33,592 nucleotides of DNA from an uncultured Paracoccaceae bacterium (GCA_938092015.1 CALKOT010000137.1:1-33592), one strand, 5' to 3'; positions 1-7,118 are shown, numbered from the stretch's first letter. Notes: generated from the letters alone by a model not told the origin. Translations and numbers: made by a program.

Positions 1-722
1 CCCCCCTTAACCCCCGCCACATTCACATACAGCGCGTAAACCGAATGGTTGGCCGCCATGAATAACCGGCTGTTCGCCCTACCGCCAAAACAGACGTTCG
101 CGCACCGCTCTGGCAGCGCAATCCGCCCGATGAGGTCGCCGTCATCGGCATAGATCATCACCCCATCCAGCGCCGGGCCGCCCATGCCCCAGCCGCACCA
201 GAGGTTGCCATCAACATCGCAGCGTATCCCGTCCGGCGTGCCAGCGCCAGCGTCGATATGGATGCGCTTGCCCGTCAGCTTCACGCCATCCACCACGTCA
301 TAGGCAAGGATCTTTCGCGTCGGCTCCCCCCGAGACTCAACAATATAGAGGATGCTTTCGTCGGGCGAAAAACACAGCCCGTTCGGGCCGAGCACATCAT
401 CCGCCACCACAGTCGCCTCGCCCGTCTGGCCGTCGATGCGATAGACATTCTGGGGTAGTTCAGGATCAGCCTTATATCCTTTATAGTTCCCAGAAATGCC
501 AAACACCGGATCGGTGAACCAGATCGCGCCGTCAGAGGCGACGATCACGTCGTTTGGGGAATTCAGGCGTTTACCTTCGAACCGGTCCATCACCACGGTG
601 ATTGAGCCGTCGTATTCCGTCCGCGTAATCCGGCGCCCGCCATGTTCACAATGCACCAGTCGCCCCTGTCGGTCGCGGGTCGCGCCATTGGCGTAGGTAG
701 ATGGCTTGCGGAACTCAGCAGC
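1..722 (-). pseudogene. SMP-30/gluconolactonase family protein, 5'-truncated by IS
   Basis: Reading the minus strand from 722 down to the window edge gives about 240 uninterrupted codons of an SMP-30/gluconolactonase/LRE beta-propeller. Visible family motifs are YANGATRD, CEHGGRR, NSPNDV followed by WFTDPVFG, GPNGLCFSPDE and TPDGIRCDVDGNLW, which carry the conserved Asn and Asp metal ligands and catalytic Asp of the family. Members hydrolyse sugar lactones or related esters. The family is usually close to 300 aa, so roughly 60-70 N-terminal residues, including the first metal-binding Glu, are missing. The frame stays open exactly to base 722, where the insertion sequence begins. No stop is reached at the left edge, so the last few residues lie outside the window. 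With no start codon or promoter the gene should be dead. Family assignment is firm; the substrate is unknown. Confidence 0.85.
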
Positions 723-748
723 TGTCTGACGTCGGCACCTTTGGGACA
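723..748 (+). repeat. Left terminal inverted repeat of the IS
   Basis: Compared with the reverse complement of 2206-2231, positions 1-4, 6, 8-12, 20-23 and 25-26 of the 26-bp end match. This is an imperfect repeat typical of IS3 elements. Confidence 0.65.
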
Positions 749-806
749 GATTTGAGGTTTTCGTAACGGAGGATTTCTGGTTCATCGCAACCTTCATGGA
801 GTAAAG

Positions 807-1181
807 ATGAACAAGAAACCCGGAACCAGCAAAGCCTCAGCTGACAAGCTTGTTAAGAACCTCCGCCGCAAGACCCGCCAGACTTATTCGGCGGAGGAGA
901 AGATCCGCATCGTTTTGGCGGGCCTTCGAGGCGAAGAGAGCATCTCGGCGCTGTGTCGCCGCGAGGGCATCTCCGAGAGCCTGTATTACGGCTGGTCTAA
1001 GGAATTTCTGGAAGCTGGCAAACGGCGGTTGTCTGGCGATACGGCGCGGCAGGCGACGTCGCCCGAGGTAAAGGATCTGCGGGCTGAATCCTCGGCTTTG
1101 AAGGAATGCGTGGCCGATCTCACCCTTGAGAACCGTTTGCTCAAAAAAAGCATGACAGGGAATGGGGAGTTTGAGGAATGA
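807..1181 (+). CDS. IS3 transposase OrfA (helix-turn-helix subunit)
   Basis: This 124-aa protein is the DNA-binding half of the transposase. An N-terminal basic segment (residues about 1-30) leads into a helix-turn-helix, with the motif YSAEEKIRIVLAGLRGEES followed by LCRREGISESLYYGW at about residues 28-65. A C-terminal leucine-rich stretch at about 87-117 (LRAESSALKE...LTLENRLLKKS) is the family's oligomerisation zipper. The ATG at 807 follows a GGAG at 796-799. The gene overlaps orfB by the four bases ATGA at 1178-1181. OrfA and OrfB together bind the terminal repeats and catalyse copy-out transposition. Family assignment is secure. Confidence 0.9.
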   Translation: MNKKPGTSKASADKLVKNLRRKTRQTYSAEEKIRIVLAGLRGEESISALCRREGISESLYYGWSKEFLEAGKRRLSGDTARQATSPEVKDLRAESSALKECVADLTLENRLLKKSMTGNGEFEE

Positions 1182-2158
1182 GATATCCCGCAACCGAGAA
1201 GCTGGAGATCATCCGCACCGTCGAGGGATCACATTTGCCCACGAAGCAGACCCTGGACATGCTGGGCATCCCGCGCACCACATTCTACCGCTGGTATGAT
1301 CGCTATGTCGAAGGCGGGTTTGATGCGCTGGCAGATCGTTCTCCCTGCCCGAAGTCTGTCTGGAATCGTATCCCAGACAACCGCCGCGATGATCTGATCG
1401 AGTTTGCGCTGGAACATGAGGCGCTGACGACGCGGGAATTGGCGGTCAAATACACCGATGAGAAACGGTATTTTGTCTCTGAATCATCGGCTTATCGCTT
1501 ATTGAAGGCCGCTGATCTGATCACCGCGCCTGAGCATGTAGTGATCAAAGCCGCTGATGAGTTCCACGACAAAACCAAGGCCATCAACGAGATGTGGCAG
1601 ACAGACTTCACCTACTTCAAGATCATCGGCTGGGGTTGGTATTATCTCAGCACGATCCTGGACGATTACAGCCGCTACATCGTGTCCTGGAAGCTTTGCA
1701 CAAACATGCGGGCGACCGATGTGACCGACACGATTAAGTTGGCATTGGCCGCTTCGGGTTGCGACCAGGCAGTTGTGCGTCACAAGCCACGTCTGCTCAG
1801 CGACAATGGGTCCTGCTTCATCTCTGGCGACCTGGCCGAATGGTTGGGCGATAGGAAGATGGATCACGTGCGCGGTGCACCATTCCACCCCCAGACCCAG
1901 GGCAAGATCGAGCGCTGGCACCAGACCATGAAGAACCGGGTTCTCCTGGAAAACTATTACCTTCCCGGTGATCTCGAACGACAGATCAGGGCATTCGTCG
2001 ACTACTACAACAACCAACGATACCACGAGAGCCTGAACAACGTCACACCTGCCGACGTCTACTTCGGAAGGGACAAAGCCATACTCAGGGAGAGGGAGAA
2101 AATCAAAAAACTGACAATCCGACAGCGACGCTTGCAACATCAAAAACAAGCAGCATAA
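1178..2158 (+). CDS. IS3 transposase OrfB (DDE integrase core)
   Basis: This 326-aa protein holds an N-terminal helix-turn-helix-like region (residues 1-60, ending near FYRWYDRY) and an rve integrase core. The catalytic triad is visible as D143 (WQTDF), D209 (LSDNGS) and E245 (GKIERWHQ), with the 35-residue D-E spacing expected of IS3/retroviral integrases. A YHESLNNVTPADVYFG motif near the C terminus is also typical. The start ATG overlaps the orfA stop (ATGA). In this frame a TGA at 1172-1174 lies between the A-run at 1143-1149 and the ATG, so OrfB is probably made by translational coupling rather than as a frameshift fusion. All key residues are present, so the enzyme looks functional. Confidence 0.93.
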   Translation: MRYPATEKLEIIRTVEGSHLPTKQTLDMLGIPRTTFYRWYDRYVEGGFDALADRSPCPKSVWNRIPDNRRDDLIEFALEHEALTTRELAVKYTDEKRYFVSESSAYRLLKAADLITAPEHVVIKAADEFHDKTKAINEMWQTDFTYFKIIGWGWYYLSTILDDYSRYIVSWKLCTNMRATDVTDTIKLALAASGCDQAVVRHKPRLLSDNGSCFISGDLAEWLGDRKMDHVRGAPFHPQTQGKIERWHQTMKNRVLLENYYLPGDLERQIRAFVDYYNNQRYHESLNNVTPADVYFGRDKAILREREKIKKLTIRQRRLQHQKQAA

Positions 2159-2159
2159 T
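2132..2159 (+). promoter_or_regulatory. Candidate outward promoter at the IS right end
   Basis: TTGCAA at 2132-2137 and CATAAT at 2154-2159 are separated by 16 bp and match the sigma-70 -35 and -10 boxes at 4 and 5 of 6 positions. The pair lies at the 3' end of orfB and faces out of the element, towards the truncated gene and the hydantoin operon. This is a consensus match only. Confidence 0.35.
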
Positions 2160-2204
2160 CAAGCATACAAACGAGCCAGAGCCTCCAATGCTCAAAACGC
2201 TCTG

Positions 2205-2441
2205 ATGCCCCACTTTATACGACGACGGACAGAACCGTTCCCCGGCACGCCGTATTTTGAGCTACTAGCGAACGACTACGATTTCTATGGCGATGAGCCT
2301 GCGCAAATCGTGCTTGTTGAGAATGAGAATGAGAGGATGCCGAAAGAGATCCTCTTTGTGCCCGGCCTTTTGATGATCATGCTGATCTATCTCCTCCAGT
2401 TGCGTCGGCGCGAAGATACGCCTGCGGCTGCGCCAGCCTGA
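2205..2441 (+). pseudogene. C-terminal remnant of an unrecognised membrane protein, fused to IS end
   Basis: An open frame of 78 codons starts at an ATG inside the IS (2205) and crosses the right end of the element at 2231/2232. Only residues from about 10 onward (EPFPGTPYFELL...) are non-IS. This native part has an acidic segment (VENENERMPKE), one hydrophobic stretch ILFVPGLLMIMLIYLLQL that looks like a single transmembrane helix, and a short basic then alanine/proline-rich tail. This is the pattern of the C terminus of a bitopic or larger membrane protein. I do not recognise the family. It is most likely the 3' end of a gene cut by the IS or an associated deletion. It could be expressed as a chimera from the candidate IS promoter at 2132. 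Confidence 0.5.
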
Positions 2442-2462
2442 TCGCCCAACCTGACAGCCTTG

Positions 2463-2485
2463 CCGCCGCGCCATGTGCGCGGCGG
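2463..2485 (+). terminator. GC-rich hairpin after the remnant gene
   Basis: A perfect 9-bp stem (CCGCCGCGC with GCGCGGCGG) closes a 5-nt loop 22 bp after the remnant's stop codon. No T-run follows, so termination would be weak or factor-assisted. Confidence 0.4.
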
Positions 2486-2552
2486 GCTTGTGATATCGTC
2501 CGGACCCGGCTTTGTTCATCAGTGATGATGACTGGCGGAACGGGATGAAAAC

Positions 2553-3491
2553 ATGCGCGAGATAGTTATTGGCGGCGCCCAAATGGGGCCGATCCAGAAA
2601 GCCGACAGCCGCGAGGCGGTCGTAGCACGGATGATGGCGCTGCTTGATCAGGCCATCGCCGCAAAATGCGATCTGGTGGTGTTTCCTGAACTCACCCTGA
2701 CCACGTTCTTCCCCCGCTGGATGATGGAGGATCAGGCTGAGGTTGATACCTGGTTTGAGGCGGCGATGCCGAACCCGCCAAACCAGCCCCTGTTCGACCG
2801 GGCGCGCGAGGCGGGCGTTGCGATCAGCCTTGGGTATGCTGAACTGACGCCGGAAGGACGCCACTTCAACACCCAGATCCTGACCGACCGGCAGGCAGAG
2901 ATCATCGCGAGATATCGCAAAGTCCATCTGCCCGGCCACGTGGAATACGAAACCGAGCGCTCTCACCAGCACCTCGAAAAACGCTATTTTGAGCCCGGCG
3001 ATCTGGGTTTCCCTGTCTGGCGCAATCTGGATGCGTGGATGGGCATGCTGATCTGCAATGATCGCCGCTGGCCCGAGGCATACCGCGAGATGGGCCTGCA
3101 GGGGGTTGAGCTGGTTATGCTGGGTTACAACACGCCGACCACAAACGGTCAGGGCGGCGGCGAGGATCTGGAAAAGCGGATTTTCCATTCAACGATGTCG
3201 ATGCAAGCGGGGGCCTACCAGAACTCCTGCTGGGTCGTTGGCGTTGCGAAGGCTGGAGTTGAGGATGGGCATGGGCTGTTCGGCGGCTCTGTCATTGTTG
3301 ATCCTGACGGGATGGTTGTGCAGGAGGCGACGACTGACGGCGATGAGCTGCTGGTGCACGCCTGCGACATGGACAAAGCCCTCTTCGGCAAGAAGACGAT
3401 CTTTGATTTCAAGAAACATAGGCGGGTCGAGCACTACCAGCGCATCGTCAACCAGACCGGCGTCATCTATCCCGATGGGACGGAAAGATGA
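2553..3491 (+). CDS. hyuC: N-carbamoyl-D-amino acid hydrolase (nitrilase superfamily)
   Basis: This 312-aa cytosolic enzyme removes the carbamoyl group from N-carbamoyl-D-amino acids, giving the D-amino acid, CO2 and ammonia. The nitrilase catalytic triad is visible as E46 (VFPELTLTTFFPRW), K123 (YRKVHLPGH) and C168 (MLICNDRRWPE). The blocks HLEKRYFEPGDLGFPV and GYNTPT are diagnostic of the D-carbamoylase subgroup, and overall length and motif order match the Agrobacterium enzyme (about 304 aa). The start ATG at 2553 follows CGGGA. Its end overlaps the hydantoinase gene by ATGA, so the two are probably translated together. The neighbouring hydantoinase and racemase make the pathway role convincing; preference among side chains cannot be read from sequence. 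Confidence 0.9.
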   Translation: MREIVIGGAQMGPIQKADSREAVVARMMALLDQAIAAKCDLVVFPELTLTTFFPRWMMEDQAEVDTWFEAAMPNPPNQPLFDRAREAGVAISLGYAELTPEGRHFNTQILTDRQAEIIARYRKVHLPGHVEYETERSHQHLEKRYFEPGDLGFPVWRNLDAWMGMLICNDRRWPEAYREMGLQGVELVMLGYNTPTTNGQGGGEDLEKRIFHSTMSMQAGAYQNSCWVVGVAKAGVEDGHGLFGGSVIVDPDGMVVQEATTDGDELLVHACDMDKALFGKKTIFDFKKHRRVEHYQRIVNQTGVIYPDGTER

Positions 3492-4933
3492 GCTACGACC
3501 TGGTCATCAAAGGCGGGGACATCGCGACCGCCGAGGCGCGATATTCCGCCGATATCGGCATCAAGGACGGCAAGATCGCTGAAATTGCCGAGGGGCTGAG
3601 CGGATCGGATGAGATCAACGCCGCCGGGCGACTGGTCATGCCGGGCGGAATCGAAACGCATTGCCATATCGCACAGGAAAGCGGCATGGGGCTGATGTGC
3701 ACGGACGACTACGAAAGTGGCTCACGCGCTGCCGCGTTCGGTGGCAATAGCAGCTTTGTGCCCTTCGCCGCCCAGCGCAAAGGCTGGGGCGTGTTAGAAA
3801 CGCTGGATACCTACGACAGCCGGGCAGCCCCGAAATCGTACCTCGACTGGGGCTATCACCTGATCATCTCCGACCCGACGGAGGAGGCATTGGCCGAGCT
3901 GCCCAAAGCCTTTGAGCGGGGGGTGACCTCGTTCAAGGTCTTCATGACCTACGACATCGCACTGGATGACAAGCAGTTCCTCGACATTCTGTCAGTCGCT
4001 AAGAAACACGGCGCAATCACCATGGTTCACGCCGAAAACCGGGACATGATCGCATGGACGACCGCGCAGTTGCTCGCCAAGGGCTGCACCGCGCCGAAGT
4101 ACCATGCGCCAAGCCGTCCAGCAGCGGCGGAGGTTGAGGCGATCAGCCGGGCAATTAGCCTCGCCCGCATGGTCGATGCGCCTTTGTTCATCGTCCACGT
4201 CTCAACCGAAGGTGGGGCGGAGGCTGTGTTGAAGGCCCGTCGCGAGGGCGCGAAAGTGTTTGCTGAAACTTGTCCGCATTACCTGTTCCTGACCGCTGAT
4301 GATCTGGACCGACCGGGACTGGAAGGGGCAAAGTACATCTGCTCTCCCCCCATTCGCGATGCAGCGACGCAAGAGATGCTGTGGAGCCATATTCAGCAGG
4401 GTCTGTTTGAGGCGGTCACGTCAGACCACGCACCATTCAGCTTTGACGAAAAGGGCAAATTCGCAAATGGCCGCGATGTGCCGTTCACCAAGATCGCCAA
4501 TGGGATGCCGGGGATTGAGATGCGATTGCCGATGATGTTTTCGGAAGGCGTGGTGAAAGGGCGGATACCGCTAGAGCAGTTCGTGCATCTGTCCGCGACT
4601 AACCCGGCGCGGCTGTTTGGGATGCCAGACAAAGGCGTGATCACGGTAGGCGCCGACGCTGACATTGCGATCTGGGACCCGACCGAAGAATGGGTCGCGG
4701 GCGATTGCCATGACGATATGGATTACAACCCGTTTGAGGGTTGGGCGCTGACCGGGCGGCCCAAAACGGTGCTGAACCGGGGGCGGCGCGTGGTTGAGGA
4801 TGGCGAGTTGCGCGGCGCACCGGGTGATGGAGCATTCATTGCGCGTGAGCCTGTCGATCTAACTGGATTTACCGGGACCCAAACCCCCGAACTGGACCCG
4901 GCGAAGAATTTCGGGGCGGAGATTGCACCGTGA
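3488..4933 (+). CDS. hydA: D-hydantoinase / dihydropyrimidinase
   Basis: This 481-aa cyclic amidohydrolase opens 5-substituted hydantoins (or dihydropyrimidines) to N-carbamoyl amino acids. The binuclear metal site is complete: H58 and H60 (ETHCHI), the lysine that is carbamylated, K150 (SFKVFMTY), H181 (MVHAEN), H237 (IVHVST) and D313 (TSDHAPF). Length is normal for the family (460-490 aa). The ATG overlaps the carbamoylase stop (ATGA) and the stop overlaps the racemase GTG start (GTGA), so the three genes form one translationally coupled unit. Pairing with a D-specific carbamoylase and a racemase favours hydantoin-to-D-amino-acid conversion over pyrimidine catabolism; dihydropyrimidinase activity cannot be excluded. 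Confidence 0.9.
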   Translation: MSYDLVIKGGDIATAEARYSADIGIKDGKIAEIAEGLSGSDEINAAGRLVMPGGIETHCHIAQESGMGLMCTDDYESGSRAAAFGGNSSFVPFAAQRKGWGVLETLDTYDSRAAPKSYLDWGYHLIISDPTEEALAELPKAFERGVTSFKVFMTYDIALDDKQFLDILSVAKKHGAITMVHAENRDMIAWTTAQLLAKGCTAPKYHAPSRPAAAEVEAISRAISLARMVDAPLFIVHVSTEGGAEAVLKARREGAKVFAETCPHYLFLTADDLDRPGLEGAKYICSPPIRDAATQEMLWSHIQQGLFEAVTSDHAPFSFDEKGKFANGRDVPFTKIANGMPGIEMRLPMMFSEGVVKGRIPLEQFVHLSATNPARLFGMPDKGVITVGADADIAIWDPTEEWVAGDCHDDMDYNPFEGWALTGRPKTVLNRGRRVVEDGELRGAPGDGAFIAREPVDLTGFTGTQTPELDPAKNFGAEIAP

Positions 4934-5595
4934 CAGGCCTAGCTAAGACCGGCCCCATCATCGTCATCAACCCAAACTCAAATCAGGCGGTGACGGATGG
5001 TCTGGCAGAGGCGTTGGCGCCCTTCCAGCGCCCCGACGGCCCCGCGATTGAATGCCTTACATTGGCCGAAGGCCCGTTTGGCATCGAAAGCCAGTCCGAC
5101 AGCGACCTCGTCGTCGCGCCTTTGCTCGATCTCGTGAAGTCACGCCCTGACGCGAGCGCCTTCATCATCGCCTGCTATTCCGACCCGGGGTTGGAGGCGT
5201 GCCGTACAGTTACGGATGCGCCCTGCTTCGGCATTCAGGAAAGTGGCGTTCTGGCGGCCTTGGCGCGGGGCGATCTGTTTGGGGTCATCGCAATCTCGGA
5301 AGGATCAATCGCCCGCCACCGACGCTATGTCCGCCGAATGGGCGTGTTAGATCGGCTGGCAGGTGAACGCGCATTGAACATGAGCGTCGCCGAAACTGCG
5401 ACGGGCGAAGATAACTTCGCCGCGCTGGAGCGGACAGGCCATGCGCTGGTCAACGACGGCGCGGATGTCATCGTCTTCGGATGCGCTGGCATGGCGACAC
5501 ATCGTAAAGCGCTAGAGGCCGCAATTGGTATTCCGGTGGTAGAGCCAACGCAGGCAGCCGTTGCGATGGCGTTGGGGGCAATCTTACCTGGCTAA
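4930..5595 (+). CDS. Hydantoin racemase (Asp/Glu racemase superfamily)
   Basis: This 221-aa protein belongs to the Asp/Glu/hydantoin racemase superfamily, which uses two cysteines as acid-base catalysts. These are C82 (IIACYSDPG) and C185 (VIVFGCAGM), at the spacing known for hydantoin racemases. The N-terminal INPNSN motif is also characteristic. Racemisation of L- and D-5-substituted hydantoins would let the D-specific hydantoinase and carbamoylase next door use both enantiomers. Translation starts at GTG 4930, overlapping the hydantoinase stop codon by four bases. It is the last gene of the operon; the next gene is on the opposite strand. In other organisms the homologue is named hyuA or hyuE, so no symbol is assigned. 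Confidence 0.85.
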   Translation: MTGLAKTGPIIVINPNSNQAVTDGLAEALAPFQRPDGPAIECLTLAEGPFGIESQSDSDLVVAPLLDLVKSRPDASAFIIACYSDPGLEACRTVTDAPCFGIQESGVLAALARGDLFGVIAISEGSIARHRRYVRRMGVLDRLAGERALNMSVAETATGEDNFAALERTGHALVNDGADVIVFGCAGMATHRKALEAAIGIPVVEPTQAAVAMALGAILPG

Positions 5596-5740
5596 GCGAA
5601 ATTATCAGCGGCGCTTCCGATAGGGGACAAGTCTTACCAATAGCTTGCACTCCCTCTACGAGGCATCGTGTGGATCGTCAGATCGACCGCGATGGCCAAA
5701 GCGATCAGCCAAGCAGTGGGCTAGCGCGCCACGTTTCAGA

Positions 5741-6514
5741 CTAATCAGCTACAGTTCCAAAGAAGATCTTTTCGCCGCGAGCGATGCCATGTTTGGTTAC
5801 ATCCGGTTCATGCGCGGTAAACTCAGAAACGATCAACCCGGCTTCGGCAATCTTGTTCCTGATGTCCCGGCCATACCACCGCCTGTGATCAGGATCGCTC
5901 ATGATCAGGGCCCTGTGGTCATCGCTCAGATTGCCCGGGTCTTCAAACGTCGTCGACCATCCCTCAATAATCGGCACAGTGAGGAGAAGCTTACCACCCG
6001 GCCTCAGGATGCGGCAAACTTCGCGCAGGGCAATTTCATCGCGGACATGTTCGAAAACATGGTTGGCGATCACCAAATCAAACGAAGCGTCGGGAAGGTC
6101 GATTTCTTCGATGTTGAGTTGAAGATCGAACCCGGGGTTAAGATCGGCGGTCACATATTTTTGCGACATCGTCCGGAACAGGTCGGTCAGGCAGGTCTCT
6201 GCCGCGAAATGCAGTGTCGCGCCAATCTGGCCCGGCGACAGATGACCCGCCGCCCAAAGTTTAATCAGACGGTGGCGCGAACGGCTGTCGCAGGACGGGC
6301 ACCACACATCGACCTTGTGGCGAACGGGACTGAACCGACCGCTATAGTCGCAGATCGGGCAGGTTCGTGGCATAAGCCCGCGTGCGATAACCTCAAAATG
6401 CTCAATCGCCTTGCGATACCGCGTGTCGATGATCTCATCGATTTCGGCAGCGCTACGCCAGCCGTTCTGCGTAGATTCAAGGTCTTGGACGGCTTGGTCT
6501 TTGTTCATCGACAT
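5741..6514 (-). CDS. Class I SAM-dependent methyltransferase with zinc ribbon
   Basis: This 257-aa protein has a Cys4 zinc-ribbon-like module at residues 52-75 (CPIC...CPSC) followed by a Rossmann-fold methyltransferase of the Methyltransf_11 type. LHFAAETCLTDLF (about 101-113) is the degenerate SAM-binding loop, YVTADLNPG the motif II acidic region, DLPDASFDLVIANHVFEHV (139-157) motif IV, and RILRPGGKLLLTVP (168-181) the post-core signature. Such proteins often modify glycans, lipids or small molecules, but the substrate is not readable here. The ATG at 6514 follows GGAAA; a second in-frame ATG two codons on is an alternative start. The nearest gene on the same strand is the 75-aa protein 127 bp upstream, which may share its transcript. 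A longer antisense frame over the same region has no family motif. Confidence 0.85.
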   Translation of the reverse strand: MSMNKDQAVQDLESTQNGWRSAAEIDEIIDTRYRKAIEHFEVIARGLMPRTCPICDYSGRFSPVRHKVDVWCPSCDSRSRHRLIKLWAAGHLSPGQIGATLHFAAETCLTDLFRTMSQKYVTADLNPGFDLQLNIEEIDLPDASFDLVIANHVFEHVRDEIALREVCRILRPGGKLLLTVPIIEGWSTTFEDPGNLSDDHRALIMSDPDHRRWYGRDIRNKIAEAGLIVSEFTAHEPDVTKHGIARGEKIFFGTVAD

Positions 6515-6641
6515 TCAGGTTTCCGATTGGGCTGTTTTATCACCAACCCGTGGGCAGGCGGTCTGAGGGGAATAAGCCAAATATGCTGCGTCTGCAAAAT
6601 TCGCCACCTGATGTTCGACGCCGGGCGGCAAGGCATTGGTT

Positions 6642-6869
6642 TTAAGCTTTCATTTGCCCAAAAGCCCAGATGAGCAAATCGAGTTCTGTCTCGTCCAACT
6701 CAACCCCCCGGGTCTTCGCTGCCTGGGCGGCGTTCAACGAAAGCTCTTGCTGGAATTCGGGGTTGGATTGCGAAAATTCAAGTAGCGCTTTGACTTTTAT
6801 CGTCGCGATCAACCCTTTTGAGGACGCGCGATCAGCGCCGTCCTGCGGCCCGAGTTTCTGTTCGATCAT
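6642..6869 (-). CDS. Small unknown protein (75 aa), weakly Nif11-like
   Basis: The product is short, soluble and helical in appearance, with no signal peptide or membrane segment. Residues about 28-62 show the spacing [L-L-E-F-S-Q-S-N-P-E-F-Q-Q-E-L] followed by a Gly and ELDETELDLL. This resembles the pattern of Nif11/nitrile-hydratase-type leader domains (hydrophobic-x-x-D/N-P-E-L...G-x-x-h-[ST/D]-E-E-L). The resemblance is by eye only, there is no GG or GA cleavage site, and only about eight residues follow, so a precursor-peptide role is speculative. Upstream lies a CtrA-type box at the -35 position of a plausible promoter. The methyltransferase gene follows 127 bp downstream on the same strand. 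That the gene is real is supported by the promoter position and its isolation from other frames. Confidence 0.55.
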   Translation of the reverse strand: MIEQKLGPQDGADRASSKGLIATIKVKALLEFSQSNPEFQQELSLNAAQAAKTRGVELDETELDLLIWAFGQMKA

Positions 6870-6917
6870 GCTTCGCGACCCTCGTAAAACCGCTTCCCAC
6901 CGACTTAGAACTATTTG

Positions 6918-6938
6918 TTAACAAGCCGTTAAGTCAAT
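6918..6938 (-). promoter_or_regulatory. CtrA-type box overlapping the -35 of the 75-aa gene
   Basis: On the minus strand the site reads TTAA-CGGCTTG-TTAAC, a full match to the alphaproteobacterial CtrA consensus TTAA-N7-TTAAC. It overlaps TTGACT (reverse complement of 6933-6938), which would serve as a -35 box, with a weak AT-rich -10 about 17 bp further on. The box lies 49 bp upstream of the ATG at 6869, the normal place for CtrA activation. Binding is inferred from the consensus. Confidence 0.5.
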
Positions 6939-6964
6939 TCACGATCAATCCCAATGGATCTGAA

Positions 6965-7035
6965 TTTTCGTTTCGAGGTTCTCGTTAGAGCCAAGATTGA
7001 TTTCATTTGAAAATATTCGAAATTAATATGAAATC
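6965..7035 (+). promoter_or_regulatory. Candidate glpR promoter with DeoR-type repeats
   Basis: Tandem TTTTCG, TTTCG and TTCTCG elements at 6965-6984 resemble the direct TTTCG repeats bound by several DeoR-family regulators. Downstream, TTGAAA (7007-7012) and TGAAAT (7029-7034) sit 16 bp apart as a possible promoter, with a TTCGAA palindrome (7016-7021) in the spacer. This would fit autoregulation by GlpR, but no binding site for this regulator is proven. Confidence 0.3.
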
Positions 7036-7118
7036 CGTTCTTTCACTTTCACGCCCGTCTGATAGATAACCATGCCATCCCCGGCGCAGATTTGGGGTAG
7101 CTGGACCCTGAGGCTCGG

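Larger units (their letters stand above)
723..2231 (+). mobile_element. IS3-family insertion sequence, about 1.5 kb
   Basis: The element carries orfA and orfB in the usual IS3 arrangement and is bounded by imperfect inverted repeats: the left end reads TGTCTGACGTCG and the right end, reverse-complemented, TGTCCGTCGTCG (10 of 12 identical). Both ends have the TG...CA termini common in IS3 elements. Length, gene order and the DDE transposase agree with the family. The bases flanking the ends (CAGC on the left, GAAC on the right) do not match, so there is no target-site duplication. Both reading frames are open, so the element could be active. The exact ends are inferred from the repeats and from where the SMP-30 frame stops. 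Confidence 0.82.

Noticed and set aside
1143-1150. Programmed frameshift site in the IS
   Set aside because: The A-run is not in the canonical phase and the target frame has a TGA at 1172 before orfB.
719-2235. Target-site duplication around the IS
   Set aside because: CAGC on the left and GAAC on the right do not match at 3 or 4 bases.
2265-3188. 307-codon minus-strand frame over the carbamoylase and remnant gene
   Set aside because: No motif; it lies opposite a carbamoylase with all catalytic residues.
5645-6673. 342-codon plus-strand frame across the methyltransferase
   Set aside because: It is longer than the minus-strand gene but shows no family motif, while the minus strand has a complete methyltransferase pattern and a good ribosome-binding site. 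It is an antisense shadow.
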